Positions 9,582 to 19,324 are shown, counted from the stretch's first letter. The stretch: 64,000 bases of DNA from Pseudomonas putida (GCF_001941965.1 NZ_MKZO01000012.1:124001-188000), one strand, 5' to 3'. Notes: a model not told the origin generated them from the letters alone. Translations and numbers: made by a program.

Positions 9582-12413
9582 TTAAACGGTGAAGGCATCT
9601 TGCAGCAGTTTTTCCTGCTGCTCGGCGTGCATCGAAGCGTAACCACAGGCTGGAGCCGCGGACGCATCACGACCGGCGTACTCAAGGACCAGGTCCTTGT
9701 TGTGACGACCGAGGATACGGCGCATGTGGTGCTGGCTGCTGTACCAGGCGCCCTGGTTCATCGGTTCTTCCTGGCACCACACCACGTTCTTCAGCTCGGT
9801 GTACGGGGCGAGGATTTCAACCAGATCGTCTTCAGGGAACGGATACAGTTGTTCGATACGCACGATGGCGATGTCTTCACGACCTTCGGCACGGCGTTTT
9901 TCCAGCAGATCGTAGTAGACCTTGCCGCTGCACAGGACCAGACGGCTGACCTTTTTCGGATCGAGGGTATCGATTTCCGGGATCACGGTCTGGAACGAGC
10001 CTTCGGCCAGATCTTCCAGGGTCGAGATGGCCAGCTTGTGGCGCAGCAGCGACTTCGGTGTCAGTACGATCAGCGGTTTGCGCAGCGGACGGATCACCTG
10101 GCGGCGCAGCAGATGGTAGATCTGGGCCGGGGTGGTCGGTACGCAGACCTGGACGTTGTGCTCGGCGCACAGCTGCAGGTAACGCTCAAGACGTGCCGAG
10201 GAGTGCTCGGGGCCCTGACCTTCATAACCGTGTGGCAGCAGCATGGTCAGACCGCACAGGCGGCCCCACTTGTGCTCGCCGCTGGTGATGAACTGGTCGA
10301 CGACCACTTGCGCGCCGTTGGCGAAGTCACCGAACTGGGCTTCCCAGATCACCAGCGCGTTCGGCGTGGTGGTGGAGTAGCCGTATTCGAAGGCCAGCAC
10401 CGCTTCTTCGGACAGGAACGAATCGTACAGGTCGAAACGTGGCTGGCCTTCGAAGAGGTTCTGCAACGGAATGTAGGTGCTGGCGTCCTTCTGGTTGTGC
10501 AGTACCGCATGGCGGTGCGAGAAGGTGCCACGGCCGATGTCCTGGCCGGTCATGCGGATCGGGTGACCTTCGAATGCCAGGGTGGCGTACGCCATGGTCT
10601 CGGCATAACCCCAGTTGATCGGCAAGCCACCGGCCTGCATCTTCTGGCGGTCTTCGTAGATCTTCGACACCTGGCGCTGGACCACGAAGCCTTCCGGCAG
10701 CTCGAGGAGCTTGGCCGACAGTTCCTGCAGGGTCTTCAGGTCGAAGCGGGTGTCGTGACGCGCGGTCCAGGCATGGCCCAGGTACGGACGCCAGTCGACG
10801 AACAGCTCCTTGTTCGGCTCCTTGACCAGGCTCTTCACCACGTGCAGACCGTTGTCCAGCGCGTTGCGGTACTCGTCGACCTTGGCCTGGACGCGCTCGG
10901 CGTCGAGGCGACCCGCCTGGGTCAGGCTTTCGGCGTACAGCTCGCGGGTGGTGCGCTGCTTGGTGATCTGCTGGTACATCAGCGGCTGGGTGCCGTTCGG
11001 CTCGTCGGCCTCGTTGTGGCCGCGGCGACGGTAGCAGACCAGGTCGATGACCACGTCACGCTTGAACTGCATGCGGTAGTCGACCGCCAGCTGGGTCACG
11101 AACAGCACCGCTTCCGGATCGTCGCCGTTCACGTGCAGGATCGGCGCCTGGATCATCTTGGCGACGTCGGTGCAGTACTCGGTGGAACGGGAGTCCAGCG
11201 GGTTGCTGATGGTGAAACCAACCTGGTTGTTGATCACGATGTGCACGGTACCGCCGGTCTTGAAACCGCGGGTCTGCGACATCTGGAAGGTTTCCATGAC
11301 CACGCCCTGCCCCGCGAACGCGGCATCACCGTGGATGGAGATCGGCAGTACCTTGTCGCCAACGGTGTCGTTGCGGCGGTCCTGACGGGCGCGAACCGAA
11401 CCTTCCACTACTGGCGAGACGATTTCCAGGTGGGAGGGGTTGAACGCCATGGCCAGGTGGACTTCGCCGCCTGCGGTCATCACGTTGGACGAGAAGCCCT
11501 GGTGATACTTCACGTCACCGGAGCCCAGCTCGACCTTCTTCTTGCCTTCGAACTCGTCGAACAGCTCGCGCGGGTTCTTGCCGAAGGTGTTGACCAGCAC
11601 GTTGAGACGGCCACGGTGGGCCATGCCGATAACCACTTCCTTGGTGCCGTAGGAGCCGGAGCGCTGGATCAGTTCGTCCAGCATCGGGATCAGGCTCTCG
11701 CCACCTTCCAGGCCGAAACGCTTGGTGCCCGGGTACTTGGTGCCCAGGTACTTCTCCAGGCCCTCGGCCGCGGTGACGCGCTCGAGCAGGTGGCTCTGGA
11801 TGTCGGCAGAGAAGGACGGACGGCCACGCACGCTCTCCAGACGCTGCTGGAACCAGCTGCGCTGCTCGGAGTCGACGATGTGGGTGAACTCGGCGCCGAT
11901 GGTGCGACAATATGTCTGCTGCAACGCATCGAAGATTTCGCGTAGGCTCGCTTCCTCTTTGCCGATGAACAGGTCGCCGGCACGGAAGGTCGTATCAAGA
12001 TCGGCATTGGTCAAGCCGTAGTGATTGATCGACAGGTCTACTGGCGCGGGGCGCTGCCACAACCCCAACGGGTCGAGCTTAGCCGCTTGGTGGCCGCGCA
12101 TACGGTAGGCCTGGATCAGTCGCAGCACTTCAACCTGCTTCTTCTCATGCTCACTGCTCACGCTCCCGGCGGACACCGGTTGGGCGCGGCGCTGGTTCTT
12201 CGCCAGCAGCACGAAATGGTCGCGGATCGTCGAGTGCGATACATCGGTAGCAGTGCTGCCTTCTGCGGGCAACTTCTGGAAGTAGGTGCGCCACTCTTCT
12301 GGCACGGCGTTAGGGTCGTGCAGGTAGAGCTCGTAGAGCTCTTCCACATATGCAGCGTTACCACCTGACAGGTGGGCGCTGTTCCACATGCGCTGCATCA
12401 CGCTTTCTTGCAT
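9582..12413 (-). CDS. sucA: 2-oxoglutarate dehydrogenase E1 (943 aa)
   Basis: Thiamine-diphosphate-dependent decarboxylase that starts the 2-oxoglutarate dehydrogenase reaction. The start MQESVMQRMWNSAHLSGGNA, the SucA N-terminal E2-contact segment (YVEELYELYLHDP), the MAHRGRLNVL motif and the ThDP/Mg motif (GDAAFAGQGV) are all present. Length 943 is standard. It is separated from sdhB by a 258-base spacer containing a perfect hairpin; the gene order sdhB-sucA-sucB-lpd-sucCD is the Pseudomonas arrangement. Confidence 0.97.
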   Translation of the reverse strand: MQESVMQRMWNSAHLSGGNAAYVEELYELYLHDPNAVPEEWRTYFQKLPAEGSTATDVSHSTIRDHFVLLAKNQRRAQPVSAGSVSSEHEKKQVEVLRLIQAYRMRGHQAAKLDPLGLWQRPAPVDLSINHYGLTNADLDTTFRAGDLFIGKEEASLREIFDALQQTYCRTIGAEFTHIVDSEQRSWFQQRLESVRGRPSFSADIQSHLLERVTAAEGLEKYLGTKYPGTKRFGLEGGESLIPMLDELIQRSGSYGTKEVVIGMAHRGRLNVLVNTFGKNPRELFDEFEGKKKVELGSGDVKYHQGFSSNVMTAGGEVHLAMAFNPSHLEIVSPVVEGSVRARQDRRNDTVGDKVLPISIHGDAAFAGQGVVMETFQMSQTRGFKTGGTVHIVINNQVGFTISNPLDSRSTEYCTDVAKMIQAPILHVNGDDPEAVLFVTQLAVDYRMQFKRDVVIDLVCYRRRGHNEADEPNGTQPLMYQQITKQRTTRELYAESLTQAGRLDAERVQAKVDEYRNALDNGLHVVKSLVKEPNKELFVDWRPYLGHAWTARHDTRFDLKTLQELSAKLLELPEGFVVQRQVSKIYEDRQKMQAGGLPINWGYAETMAYATLAFEGHPIRMTGQDIGRGTFSHRHAVLHNQKDASTYIPLQNLFEGQPRFDLYDSFLSEEAVLAFEYGYSTTTPNALVIWEAQFGDFANGAQVVVDQFITSGEHKWGRLCGLTMLLPHGYEGQGPEHSSARLERYLQLCAEHNVQVCVPTTPAQIYHLLRRQVIRPLRKPLIVLTPKSLLRHKLAISTLEDLAEGSFQTVIPEIDTLDPKKVSRLVLCSGKVYYDLLEKRRAEGREDIAIVRIEQLYPFPEDDLVEILAPYTELKNVVWCQEEPMNQGAWYSSQHHMRRILGRHNKDLVLEYAGRDASAAPACGYASMHAEQQEKLLQDAFTV

Positions 12414-12594
12414 GCTTGGTCACCCTCGGTTAGGGGCCTCGATCGGCAGAACCACGTAAGCCTGGAGTCATCTCACCAAAACCAGGCCTGCAAGATCCCG
12501 CAGATTTACCGGGTACCAGCCCGGATGCCCCTGCTGGTCTCATATCTTCATAGGTAAAAGCTCGGGCTTTTGACCCTCGCTCGGGTTGCACCTC

Positions 12595-12616
12595 GATGCG
12601 GGCTTGCGCCCGCATC
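12595..12616 (-). other. perfect 9-bp hairpin in the sdhB-sucA spacer
   Basis: GATGCGGGC and GCCCGCATC pair perfectly around a 4-base loop. No U-run follows on the operon strand, so a terminator is unlikely. The rest of the 258-base spacer (12414-12671) holds further GC-rich complementary runs, such as CCCGAGC, but no gene. Confidence 0.6.
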
Positions 12617-12671
12617 TTGGCGTACTGCGGTTACAACATTACAGCTTCACACTTTCAACACACTTTCAGAA

Positions 12672-13376
12672 TCAGGTACCGCTCTGGAGCAGCATGTTAC
12701 GTACGTGACCGATGGCCTTGGTCGGGTTCAGACCTTTAGGGCAAACGTTCACGCAGTTCATGATCCCGCGGCAGCGGAAGACGCTGAACGGGTCGTCCAG
12801 GGACGCCAGGCGCTCCTGGGTCTTGGTGTCGCGGCTGTCGGCCAGGAAGCGATAGGCTTGCAGCAGCGCGGCAGGACCGAGGAACTTGTCGGGGTTCCAC
12901 CAGAACGACGGGCAGGAAGTCGAGCAGCAGGCGCACAGGATGCACTCGTACAGACCGTCCAGCTTGTCACGTTCTTCCGGCGATTGCAGACGCTCGATAG
13001 CCGGGGCCGGCGTGTCGTTCTGCAGGAACGGCTTCACCTTCTCGTACTGCTTGTAGAAGATGCTCATGTCGACGACCAGGTCACGGATAACCGGCAAACC
13101 AGGCAGCGGACGCACCACCAACTTGTTACCTTTTACGACAGAGGACAGCGGCGTGATGCACGCCAGGCCGTTCTTGCCGTTGATGTTCATGCCGTCGGAG
13201 CCGCAAACGCCTTCACGGCAGGAGCGACGGTAGGAGAAACCTTCGTCCTGCTCCTTGATCAGGGCCAGCACGTCCAGCACCATCAGGTCCTTGCCACCGG
13301 TATCGACCTGGAACACCTGGGTTTTAGGCGCCGAATCGGTATCCGGGTTGTAACGATAAACTTCTACTTGCAACAT
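12672..13376 (-). CDS. sdhB: succinate dehydrogenase iron-sulfur subunit (234 aa)
   Basis: Fe-S subunit of complex II that carries electrons from FAD to ubiquinone. The N-terminal [2Fe-2S] ferredoxin domain has SCREGVCGSDG (C53, C58) and C73; the C-terminal domain has the clusters CILCACCSTSCP and CRGIMNCVNVCPKG for the [4Fe-4S] and [3Fe-4S] centres. I chose ATG 13376 (MLQVEVYRYNP), which gives the family's normal N-terminus; an ATG three codons earlier is possible. It follows sdhA by 11 bases. Confidence 0.96.
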   Translation of the reverse strand: MLQVEVYRYNPDTDSAPKTQVFQVDTGGKDLMVLDVLALIKEQDEGFSYRRSCREGVCGSDGMNINGKNGLACITPLSSVVKGNKLVVRPLPGLPVIRDLVVDMSIFYKQYEKVKPFLQNDTPAPAIERLQSPEERDKLDGLYECILCACCSTSCPSFWWNPDKFLGPAALLQAYRFLADSRDTKTQERLASLDDPFSVFRCRGIMNCVNVCPKGLNPTKAIGHVRNMLLQSGT

Positions 13377-13387
13377 GGCGGCCACCC

Positions 13388-15160
13388 TTAGTAAGTCCGG
13401 ACTTTTGGTTCGAACGCCGGTACGGTCTTCGGCGCGAAGTTGACTGCACGCTTGGCAACCCGCTTCTCACCTGGGAAGTACAGGGTGTGGCACAGCCAGT
13501 TTTCGTCGTCACGGTCTTCGAAGTCTTCACGGGCGTGGGCGCCGCGGGACTCTTTACGGTGCTCGGCCGCGATGGCGGTAGCTTCAGCGACTTCCAGCAG
13601 GTTCTGCAGCTCCAGCGCTTCGATACGCGCGGTGTTGAAGGCCTGGGACTTGTCGTTGATCTTGACGTTGGCGATACGCTCGCGCAGATCGGCCAGCTGG
13701 GCGATACCTTTCTGCATGTATTCGCCGGTACGGAACACACCGAAGTAGTTCTGCATGCAGCTCTGCAGCTCGCGCTTCAGGGTTGCGACGTCTTCACCAG
13801 TGGTGCGCTCGTTGAGCTTGTTCAGACGGTTCAGGGCGACTTCGACGTCGGTGTCGCTGGCGTCGCGGTATTCGATACCGTCGGTCAGCGCCTTTTCCAG
13901 GTGCAGGCCGGCAGCGCGGCCGAAGACCACCAGGTCGAGCAGCGAGTTGCCGCCCAGGCGGTTGGCACCGTGGACCGAGACGCACGCCACTTCACCTACG
14001 GCGAACAGACCTGGAATGATCTGGTCCTGGCCGTTGGCGTCCTGGGTGATGGCCTGGCCATGAATGTTGGTGGCAACGCCGCCCATCATGTAGTGGCAGG
14101 TTGGAACGACCGGGACCGGCGCGACGACAGGGTCGACGTGGGCGAAGGTCTTGGACAGTTCGCAGATGCCTGGCAGGCGGCTGTGCAGAACTTCTTCACC
14201 GAGGTGGTCGAGTTTCAGCATCACGTGGTCGCCGTTAGGGCCACAGCCGTTGCCGGCGATGATTTCCTTGACCATGGAACGGGCAACGACGTCACGACCT
14301 GCGAGGTCCTTGGCGTTCGGAGCATAACGCTCCATGAAACGCTCGCCGTGCTTGTTGATCAGGTAACCGCCTTCACCACGGCAGCCTTCGGTGACCAGTA
14401 CACCTGCGCCGGCGATACCGGTCGGGTGGAACTGCCACATCTCGATGTCCTGCACCGGAACGCCGGCACGCAGGGCCATGCCCACGCCGTCGCCGGTGTT
14501 GATCAGGGCGTTGGTGGTCGAGGAGTAGATGCGACCGGCACCGCCGGTAGCCAGTACGGTGGCCTTCGAACGGATGTACTGGGTTTCGCCGGTTTCGATG
14601 CAGATTGCGATCACGCCGACGAACGCGCCGTCCTGGTTCTTCACCAGGTCAACCGCGTAGTACTCGTTGAGGAAGGTGGTGCCTGCCTTCAGGTTGCCCT
14701 GGTACAGGGTGTGCAGCAGCGCGTGACCGGTACGGTCGGAAGCGGCGCAGGTACGGGCGGCCTGGCCACCTTTACCGAAGTCCTTGGACTGGCCACCGAA
14801 CGGACGCTGGTAGATACGGCCAGTCTCGGTACGGGAGAACGGCAGACCCATGTGGTCCAGTTCGAAGACCGCAGCCGGGCCTTCCTGACACATGTATTCG
14901 ATAGCGTCCTGGTCACCGATGTAGTCGGAACCCTTGACGGTATCGTACATGTGCCAGCGCCAGTCGTCGTTCGGGTCGGCCGAAGCGATGGCGCAGGTGA
15001 TGCCGCCCTGGGCGGATACGGTGTGCGAACGGGTCGGGAACACCTTGGTGATCACGGCAGTCTTGTGACCGCCCTGGGCCAGCTGCAGCGCAGCGCGCAT
15101 GCCGGCACCGCCGCCGCCAACAATGATGGCGTCGAAAGAAATCGTTGGAATGATAGCCAT
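13388..15160 (-). CDS. sdhA: succinate dehydrogenase flavoprotein subunit (590 aa)
   Basis: Catalytic subunit oxidising succinate to fumarate. The FAD fingerprint [12 protein letters not shown] is at 14-25, the covalent FAD histidine is H46 in [10 protein letters not shown], and the dicarboxylate-binding motifs HPTGI and [11 protein letters not shown] follow. Length matches E. coli SdhA (588). It begins three bases after sdhD. Confidence 0.97.
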   Translation of the reverse strand: MAIIPTISFDAIIVGGGGAGMRAALQLAQGGHKTAVITKVFPTRSHTVSAQGGITCAIASADPNDDWRWHMYDTVKGSDYIGDQDAIEYMCQEGPAAVFELDHMGLPFSRTETGRIYQRPFGGQSKDFGKGGQAARTCAASDRTGHALLHTLYQGNLKAGTTFLNEYYAVDLVKNQDGAFVGVIAICIETGETQYIRSKATVLATGGAGRIYSSTTNALINTGDGVGMALRAGVPVQDIEMWQFHPTGIAGAGVLVTEGCRGEGGYLINKHGERFMERYAPNAKDLAGRDVVARSMVKEIIAGNGCGPNGDHVMLKLDHLGEEVLHSRLPGICELSKTFAHVDPVVAPVPVVPTCHYMMGGVATNIHGQAITQDANGQDQIIPGLFAVGEVACVSVHGANRLGGNSLLDLVVFGRAAGLHLEKALTDGIEYRDASDTDVEVALNRLNKLNERTTGEDVATLKRELQSCMQNYFGVFRTGEYMQKGIAQLADLRERIANVKINDKSQAFNTARIEALELQNLLEVAEATAIAAEHRKESRGAHAREDFEDRDDENWLCHTLYFPGEKRVAKRAVNFAPKTVPAFEPKVRTY

Positions 15161-15163
15161 GAA

Positions 15164-15532
15164 TCAGATACCCCAGAGAATCTGCACACCCCAGACGAAG
15201 TACGCGAACATCGCGACACCGCATACCGCCTGGAACAGGAAACGAATCGCAGTCGCCGACTTGCCGAACGCCATAGGGGTCAGGTAGTCGGTTGCAATGG
15301 TCCACATGCCGACCCAGGCGTGAGCGCCCAGGGCAACCAGTGCCAGCAGACTGAAGATACGCATCGCGTTGTTGGAGAACAGAGCGTGCCACGTGGCATA
15401 GTCGATGCCAGGGTGCGCGACCAGGTAGCCGATCAGGAAGATGAAATAAGCCGCGAGAACGACCGCAGAAACGCGCTGCGCCATCCAGTCATAGAGGCCC
15501 GAACGCGAAAGGTTCGTGACGTTGGTTACCAT
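15164..15532 (-). CDS. sdhD: succinate dehydrogenase membrane anchor SdhD (122 aa)
   Basis: Small membrane subunit with three hydrophobic spans that, with SdhC, binds heme b and ubiquinone. MVTNVTNLSRSGLYDWMAQR is the Pseudomonas N-terminus; I chose ATG 15532 over the TTG at 15538. It overlaps the end of sdhC by seven bases. The YLTPMAFGKS loop lies between the second and third spans. Confidence 0.93.
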   Translation of the reverse strand: MVTNVTNLSRSGLYDWMAQRVSAVVLAAYFIFLIGYLVAHPGIDYATWHALFSNNAMRIFSLLALVALGAHAWVGMWTIATDYLTPMAFGKSATAIRFLFQAVCGVAMFAYFVWGVQILWGI

Positions 15533-15912
15533 ATCCAAACTCCCGCCAGCACGATCACCACCACGGAGATGACGATGACAATTTTCGAGCCCAGTTTGCC
15601 GCCTTCCAGCGTCTCACCGATGCCCATGTCCATGATCAGGTGGCGCACACCGGCCACCAGGTGATACAGCAAGGCGGACAGCAGAGCCCAGAACACGAAC
15701 TTGGCCAGCGGACTGGTCAGACACGCCTTCACCTCGCCAAAGCCTTCCTCGGAACCCAGGGATTTGCCCAATGCATAAAGCATGATGGCCAGGCCCAGGA
15801 ACAGGATGACGCCGGAGATACGGTGAAGAATGGACGTGTAAGCGGTGATCGGGAGTTTGATGGTCCTTAGGTCTAGGTTTACAGGTCGTTGGCTTTTCAC
15901 GGCTTTTTTCAC
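15526..15912 (-). CDS. sdhC: succinate dehydrogenase cytochrome b556 subunit SdhC (128 aa)
   Basis: First gene of the TCA operon. It has three transmembrane helices; the signature SILHRISGVILFLG in helix I supplies quinone-site residues, and YHLVAGVRHLIMD in helix II carries the heme-b axial histidine of the family. Length typical. A well-formed sigma-70 promoter lies about 125 bases upstream on the same strand. Confidence 0.95.
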   Translation of the reverse strand: MKKAVKSQRPVNLDLRTIKLPITAYTSILHRISGVILFLGLAIMLYALGKSLGSEEGFGEVKACLTSPLAKFVFWALLSALLYHLVAGVRHLIMDMGIGETLEGGKLGSKIVIVISVVVIVLAGVWIW

Positions 15913-16034
15913 ACTGAAGAGCCCCTAGCAAGCAGGGCAAAGTTGTTGGTAAGTGTACTGGTCAGGTACCCACCACCCAGGGAGCGGCGACCCCCAGTGA
16001 GACGGGCGCGGATGCCCCTGGCGGTCGGGTGCCG

Positions 16035-16063
16035 AGTATAGACAGTTAGGCTACTAATGACAA
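16035..16063 (-). promoter_or_regulatory. sigma-70 promoter of sdhC
   Basis: On the minus strand TTGTCA (16058-16063), a 17-base spacer, then TATACT (16035-16040). One mismatch in each hexamer relative to consensus. Confidence 0.75.
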
Positions 16064-16143
16064 CGTGAAGGGGTAGCCCAAATAGCGCATTGCCTTTATC
16101 GAACAAAAGGCGTAAATGGGCGACATTTTCGAGGAAAAACAGG

Positions 16144-16174
16144 GCCTAAACCCCGTTACAACCGGGCTTTAGGC
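16144..16174. promoter_or_regulatory. palindrome upstream of the gltA promoter
   Basis: GCCTAAA (16144-16150) and TTTAGGC (16168-16174) are exact complements, with CCCG/CGGG inside. It ends four bases before the gltA -35, a common position for an activator or repressor site, but the binding factor is not identified. No T-run follows. Confidence 0.5.
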
Positions 16175-16177
16175 AAA

Positions 16178-16205
16178 TTGACATTCGAATTTATCTCACT
16201 ATAGT
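16178..16205 (+). promoter_or_regulatory. sigma-70 promoter of gltA
   Basis: Consensus -35 TTGACA (16178-16183), 16-base spacer, -10 TATAGT (16200-16205). It lies about 60 bases before the gltA ATG. Confidence 0.82.
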
Positions 16206-16263
16206 GGTGCGGGCCCTGCGTGGGGGGTCTGTCAGATGATTTCAAGCATTAATAGGAGGCCAC

Positions 16264-17553
16264 ATGGCTGACAAAAAAGCGCAGTTGGTCATCGAGGGCG
16301 CAGCCCCCGTCGAGCTGCCCATTTTAACCGGCACCGTTGGTCCAGATGTTATCGACGTCAGAGGGTTGGGGGCCACGGGTCACTTCACTTTCGACCCTGG
16401 TTTCATGGCGACTGCATCCTGCGAGTCGAAGATCACCTACATCGACGGCGACAAGGGCATCCTGCTGCATCGCGGCTACCCGATCGAACAGCTCGCCGAG
16501 CAATCCGACTACCTCGAAACCTGCTACCTGCTGCTCAACGGCGAACTGCCGAACGCCGAGCAGAAGGCCCAGTTCGTCAGCACCGTGAAGAACCACACCA
16601 TGGTGCACGAGCAGTTGAAGTCCTTCTTCAACGGCTTCCGCCGCGACGCCCACCCGATGGCCGTCATGTGCGGCGTGGTTGGCGCCCTGTCGGCGTTCTA
16701 TCACGACTCGCTGGACATCAATAACCCGCAGCACCGGGAAATCTCCGCCGTGCGCCTGGTCGCCAAGATGCCGACCCTGGCCGCGATGGTCTACAAGTAC
16801 TCCATGGGCCAGCCCATGATGTACCCGCGCAACGACCTGTCGTACGCGGAAAACTTCCTGCACATGATGTTCAACACCCCGTGCGAGATCAAACCGATCA
16901 GCCCGGTACTGGCCAAGGCAATGGACCGGATCTTCATCCTCCACGCCGACCACGAGCAGAACGCCTCCACCTCCACCGTGCGCCTGGCCGGCTCCTCGGG
17001 TGCCAACCCGTTCGCCTGTATCGCCGCCGGTATCGCTGCACTGTGGGGCCCTGCCCACGGCGGTGCGAACGAAGCCGTGCTGACCATGCTGGATGAAATC
17101 GGCGACGTGTCGAACATCGACAAGTTCATCGCCAAGGCGAAGGACAAGAACGATCCGTTCAAGCTGATGGGCTTCGGTCACCGCGTCTACAAGAACCGCG
17201 ACCCGCGCGCCACCGTGATGAAACAGACCTGCGACGAAGTCCTGCGCGAGCTGGGCATCAAGAACGACCCGCAGCTGGAACTGGCGATGCGCCTGGAAGA
17301 GATCGCGCTCACCGATCCGTACTTCATCGAGCGCTCGCTGTACCCGAACGTCGACTTCTACTCGGGTATCATCCTCAAGGCGATCGGCATTCCGACCAGC
17401 ATGTTCACCGTGATCTTCGCCCTGGCGCGGACCGTCGGCTGGATCTCGCACTGGAAGGAAATGCTCTCCAGCCCGTACAAGATCGGCCGCCCTCGCCAGC
17501 TGTACACCGGCTACGAGTCCCGCGACATGGTCAAGCTGGAAGACCGCAAGTAA
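16264..17553 (+). CDS. gltA: citrate synthase, type II (429 aa)
   Basis: Condenses acetyl-CoA and oxaloacetate, the entry step of the TCA cycle. The hexameric, NADH-sensitive type II form is indicated by the N-terminal beta-rich segment ([12 protein letters not shown]) and the length of about 429. Active-site motifs are visible: the HADHEQNAS segment, [13 protein letters not shown] with the second catalytic histidine, and the later NVDFYSG segment with the catalytic aspartate. The Shine-Dalgarno AGGAGG precedes ATG 16264. It is divergent from sdhC. Confidence 0.97.
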   Translation: MADKKAQLVIEGAAPVELPILTGTVGPDVIDVRGLGATGHFTFDPGFMATASCESKITYIDGDKGILLHRGYPIEQLAEQSDYLETCYLLLNGELPNAEQKAQFVSTVKNHTMVHEQLKSFFNGFRRDAHPMAVMCGVVGALSAFYHDSLDINNPQHREISAVRLVAKMPTLAAMVYKYSMGQPMMYPRNDLSYAENFLHMMFNTPCEIKPISPVLAKAMDRIFILHADHEQNASTSTVRLAGSSGANPFACIAAGIAALWGPAHGGANEAVLTMLDEIGDVSNIDKFIAKAKDKNDPFKLMGFGHRVYKNRDPRATVMKQTCDEVLRELGIKNDPQLELAMRLEEIALTDPYFIERSLYPNVDFYSGIILKAIGIPTSMFTVIFALARTVGWISHWKEMLSSPYKIGRPRQLYTGYESRDMVKLEDRK

Positions 17554-17569
17554 GCTTCGGCCGAACGCA

Positions 17570-17600
17570 AAAAAAGGCTGCCATCTGGCAGCCTTTTTTA
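17570..17600 (+). terminator. Rho-independent terminator of gltA
   Basis: AAGGCTGCC-ATCT-GGCAGCCTT with flanking A- and T-runs; a bidirectional type, 17 bases after the gltA stop. Confidence 0.9.
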
Positions 17601-17621
17601 TTATCCGGAACCGACGCCAAC

Positions 17622-17714
17622 CCCTGTGGGAGCTGGCTTGCCAGCGATAGGGCCCGCCCGGACAACCTCTTTGCCCCCTGCCGGCCTCATCGCTGGCAAG
17701 CCAGCTCCCACAGG
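17622..17714. repeat. REPIN, outward type, after gltA
   Basis: CCCTGTGGGAGCTGGCTTGC at the left edge and the exact inverted REP at the right, with about 45 bases between. It sits between the convergent gltA and START-domain genes. Confidence 0.87.
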
Positions 17715-17765
17715 GACCGCGTCACAGTTGCAGACTTCCATAGGAAAGCCAGCAACTGTTACACC

Positions 17766-18371
17766 TCACTTCGCCGCTTCAGCCCTCGCCTTCAACGCCT
17801 TCAAGGTATTGAACGGCGCCTCCACCACGAATTTGTTCGACAACCAGGACGGCACGCTGCCACCCGGGTCGGTATGTAACTGGTAGGTCACCTCGGTGGC
17901 ATCACCCTTCGGCACCAGCTTCCAGAAACCATCCGCCGCCGCGACCCGCACAAAGCCTTTCTCTTCCGGCTGGTAAGTCGGCGCTGCCTCGATCTTGCGG
18001 GTCACGCTGCCGTCGGCGCCCTGCTCGGTGGTGATATGCAGCACCGAATCCCGCGCCGTCACCGGCCACGGGGTATTGAACTGGGCGTAGGTCCAGCTCT
18101 GGTCACCCTCGTGCTTGAGCAGCTTCTGCTGCTTGCACTCATGGATCCAGGCGCAGGAACCGGCCACATCTTCCTGCAGCTTGACGATGGTCGCCACCGG
18201 CGCCTTGATCAGGGCGACACCGCGATAGGCCTTGTACTTGGAGCCCGCCACATCGCTGAGGGACACCTTGATGCCCTCTTCTTCCTTGGCCACTTTCCAG
18301 TCTTCGGCAAGGGCCATGTTCGACAAGGCAGTCAAACCCACGATTATTGCTACATGCTTGAACGATCTCAT
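17766..18371 (-). CDS. START-domain lipid/hydrophobe-binding protein, exported (201 aa)
   Basis: Bacterial START-domain protein. A signal peptide (residues 1-22, ending MALA) is followed by EDWKVAKEEEGIKV, then START features: an AYRGVALIKAP strand, the short AWIHECKQQKLL segment and the PWPVTARDSVL motif typical of the fold. It is expected to be periplasmic and to bind a hydrophobic ligand, which is unknown. It starts 33 bases downstream of the cysteine-cluster gene, so they may be co-transcribed. Confidence 0.82.
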   Translation of the reverse strand: MRSFKHVAIIVGLTALSNMALAEDWKVAKEEEGIKVSLSDVAGSKYKAYRGVALIKAPVATIVKLQEDVAGSCAWIHECKQQKLLKHEGDQSWTYAQFNTPWPVTARDSVLHITTEQGADGSVTRKIEAAPTYQPEEKGFVRVAAADGFWKLVPKGDATEVTYQLHTDPGGSVPSWLSNKFVVEAPFNTLKALKARAEAAK

Positions 18372-18404
18372 CCGCTTGTTTTCCTTGTTGTCGAAGATTC
18401 GCTT

Positions 18405-18659
18405 TCAGGCCGCAGTCATTTGCTCCCACCAGCCGATGATCCTGATCGCCTCGTCGCGATCGCTGCCACACACCTCGATATCCGCCGTGAAACCGGAACA
18501 GACCGCCGGACGCTCCGGCTGCCCGAACAGATTGCACAGGTTGACCGCAGAGAGATGAATGCAGCGCTCGCCAGCCGGTTTGCCATCAGGCATGCCGGGA
18601 ATGAACGAGCTGATCGATGGCGCAATGCAGCACGCGCCGCAGCCTTCTCGGCATTTCAT
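18405..18659 (-). CDS. YkgJ-family cysteine-cluster protein (84 aa)
   Basis: Small protein with the family signature CREGCGACC (C3, C7, C10, C11) followed by C33, C42 and C54, a set likely to bind a zinc ion or Fe-S cluster. The start MKCREGCGACC is unambiguous. Role unknown; family members are sometimes called Fe-S oxidoreductases without biochemical proof. It is upstream of the START-domain gene in the same direction. Confidence 0.85.
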   Translation of the reverse strand: MKCREGCGACCIAPSISSFIPGMPDGKPAGERCIHLSAVNLCNLFGQPERPAVCSGFTADIEVCGSDRDEAIRIIGWWEQMTAA

Positions 18660-18778
18660 GAATCAGAACCTCAGGAACGCAAATGGTGCGGATGAAAGGA
18701 TAGTAACGACTAAAACAAGCGTTTGAAATTCCCGACAGGATGAAATATCGCTGACCGGTCGGTTCTCGTTACGCGGGG

Positions 18779-19255
18779 TTACTGCTTGAATTCGAAGTCG
18801 ATGGCGGCGCCTTCGATTTCCTGCTGGCGCATATCGTTGCGTAGCTGCAACTGCATTTCATTGCTCAGCAGCCGACCGTTGAGCTGGAACGGACTGTCGG
18901 TTTGCGGCTTCTCCCCGAACATCGCCGGCAACAGTGGCTTGCGCACCTCGGCCTCGATCTCGGCCACCGGCTTCATGCCCTTCATCAGGTCCGGCGGCAG
19001 GCTCAGGTCCAGCCTGGCCTTGGGTAGCGGCGCCGCGATGGCGTCGGCCTTCTTGCGTGCCGCAGTCTTTTTGACCTTCACCGGCTTTTTGGTCGCCGTG
19101 ACGGGCTTGGCCTTGGCCGCCGACTGCTTCTTCGCACTGGGCTTTTCGCTTTTCTGTACCTGTGGCCTGACCTCGGAAGCGGCCGCCACCGGGCCGGCTG
19201 AAGACAGCACGAGCAACCCCGCCAATACCAGTCCGAGACAACGCGAGAGAGTCAT
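18779..19255 (-). CDS. exported Lys/Ala-rich protein of unknown function (158 aa)
   Basis: A signal peptide (MTLSRCLGLVLAGLLVLSS, cleavage near PVAAA) is followed by a strongly basic Lys/Ala/Thr-rich segment (about residues 35-75), then a mixed C-terminal part (LDLSLPPDLMKGMKPV, ending EGAAIDFEFKQ). The start may be ATG 19255 or ATG 19261. The basic tract could bind nucleic acid, peptidoglycan or phosphate surfaces. The protein's family is not recognised. Confidence 0.62.
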   Translation of the reverse strand: MTLSRCLGLVLAGLLVLSSAGPVAAASEVRPQVQKSEKPSAKKQSAAKAKPVTATKKPVKVKKTAARKKADAIAAPLPKARLDLSLPPDLMKGMKPVAEIEAEVRKPLLPAMFGEKPQTDSPFQLNGRLLSNEMQLQLRNDMRQQEIEGAAIDFEFKQ

Positions 19256-19324
19256 AGGCAACGACAGACTACCAGGGGAAAGTGCCTATGCTCCCCGTTC
19301 CAGACACGCCTGACAAGGTGCAGA

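Larger units (their letters stand above)
15913..16263. other. sdhC/gltA divergent control region
   Basis: 351 bases between divergent TCA genes. It contains the sdhC promoter (16035-16063, minus), the gltA promoter (16178-16205, plus) and a 31-base palindrome (16144-16174) directly upstream of the gltA -35. No ORF of its own is convincing. Leaders are about 115 nt for sdhC and about 50 nt for gltA. Confidence 0.75.

Noticed and set aside
9345..15664. Long plus-strand ORFs opposite sucA, sucB and sdhA
   Set aside because: They are antisense to clear TCA genes and have shadow-type composition (many Val, Asp, His, Gln). No start signal or domain.
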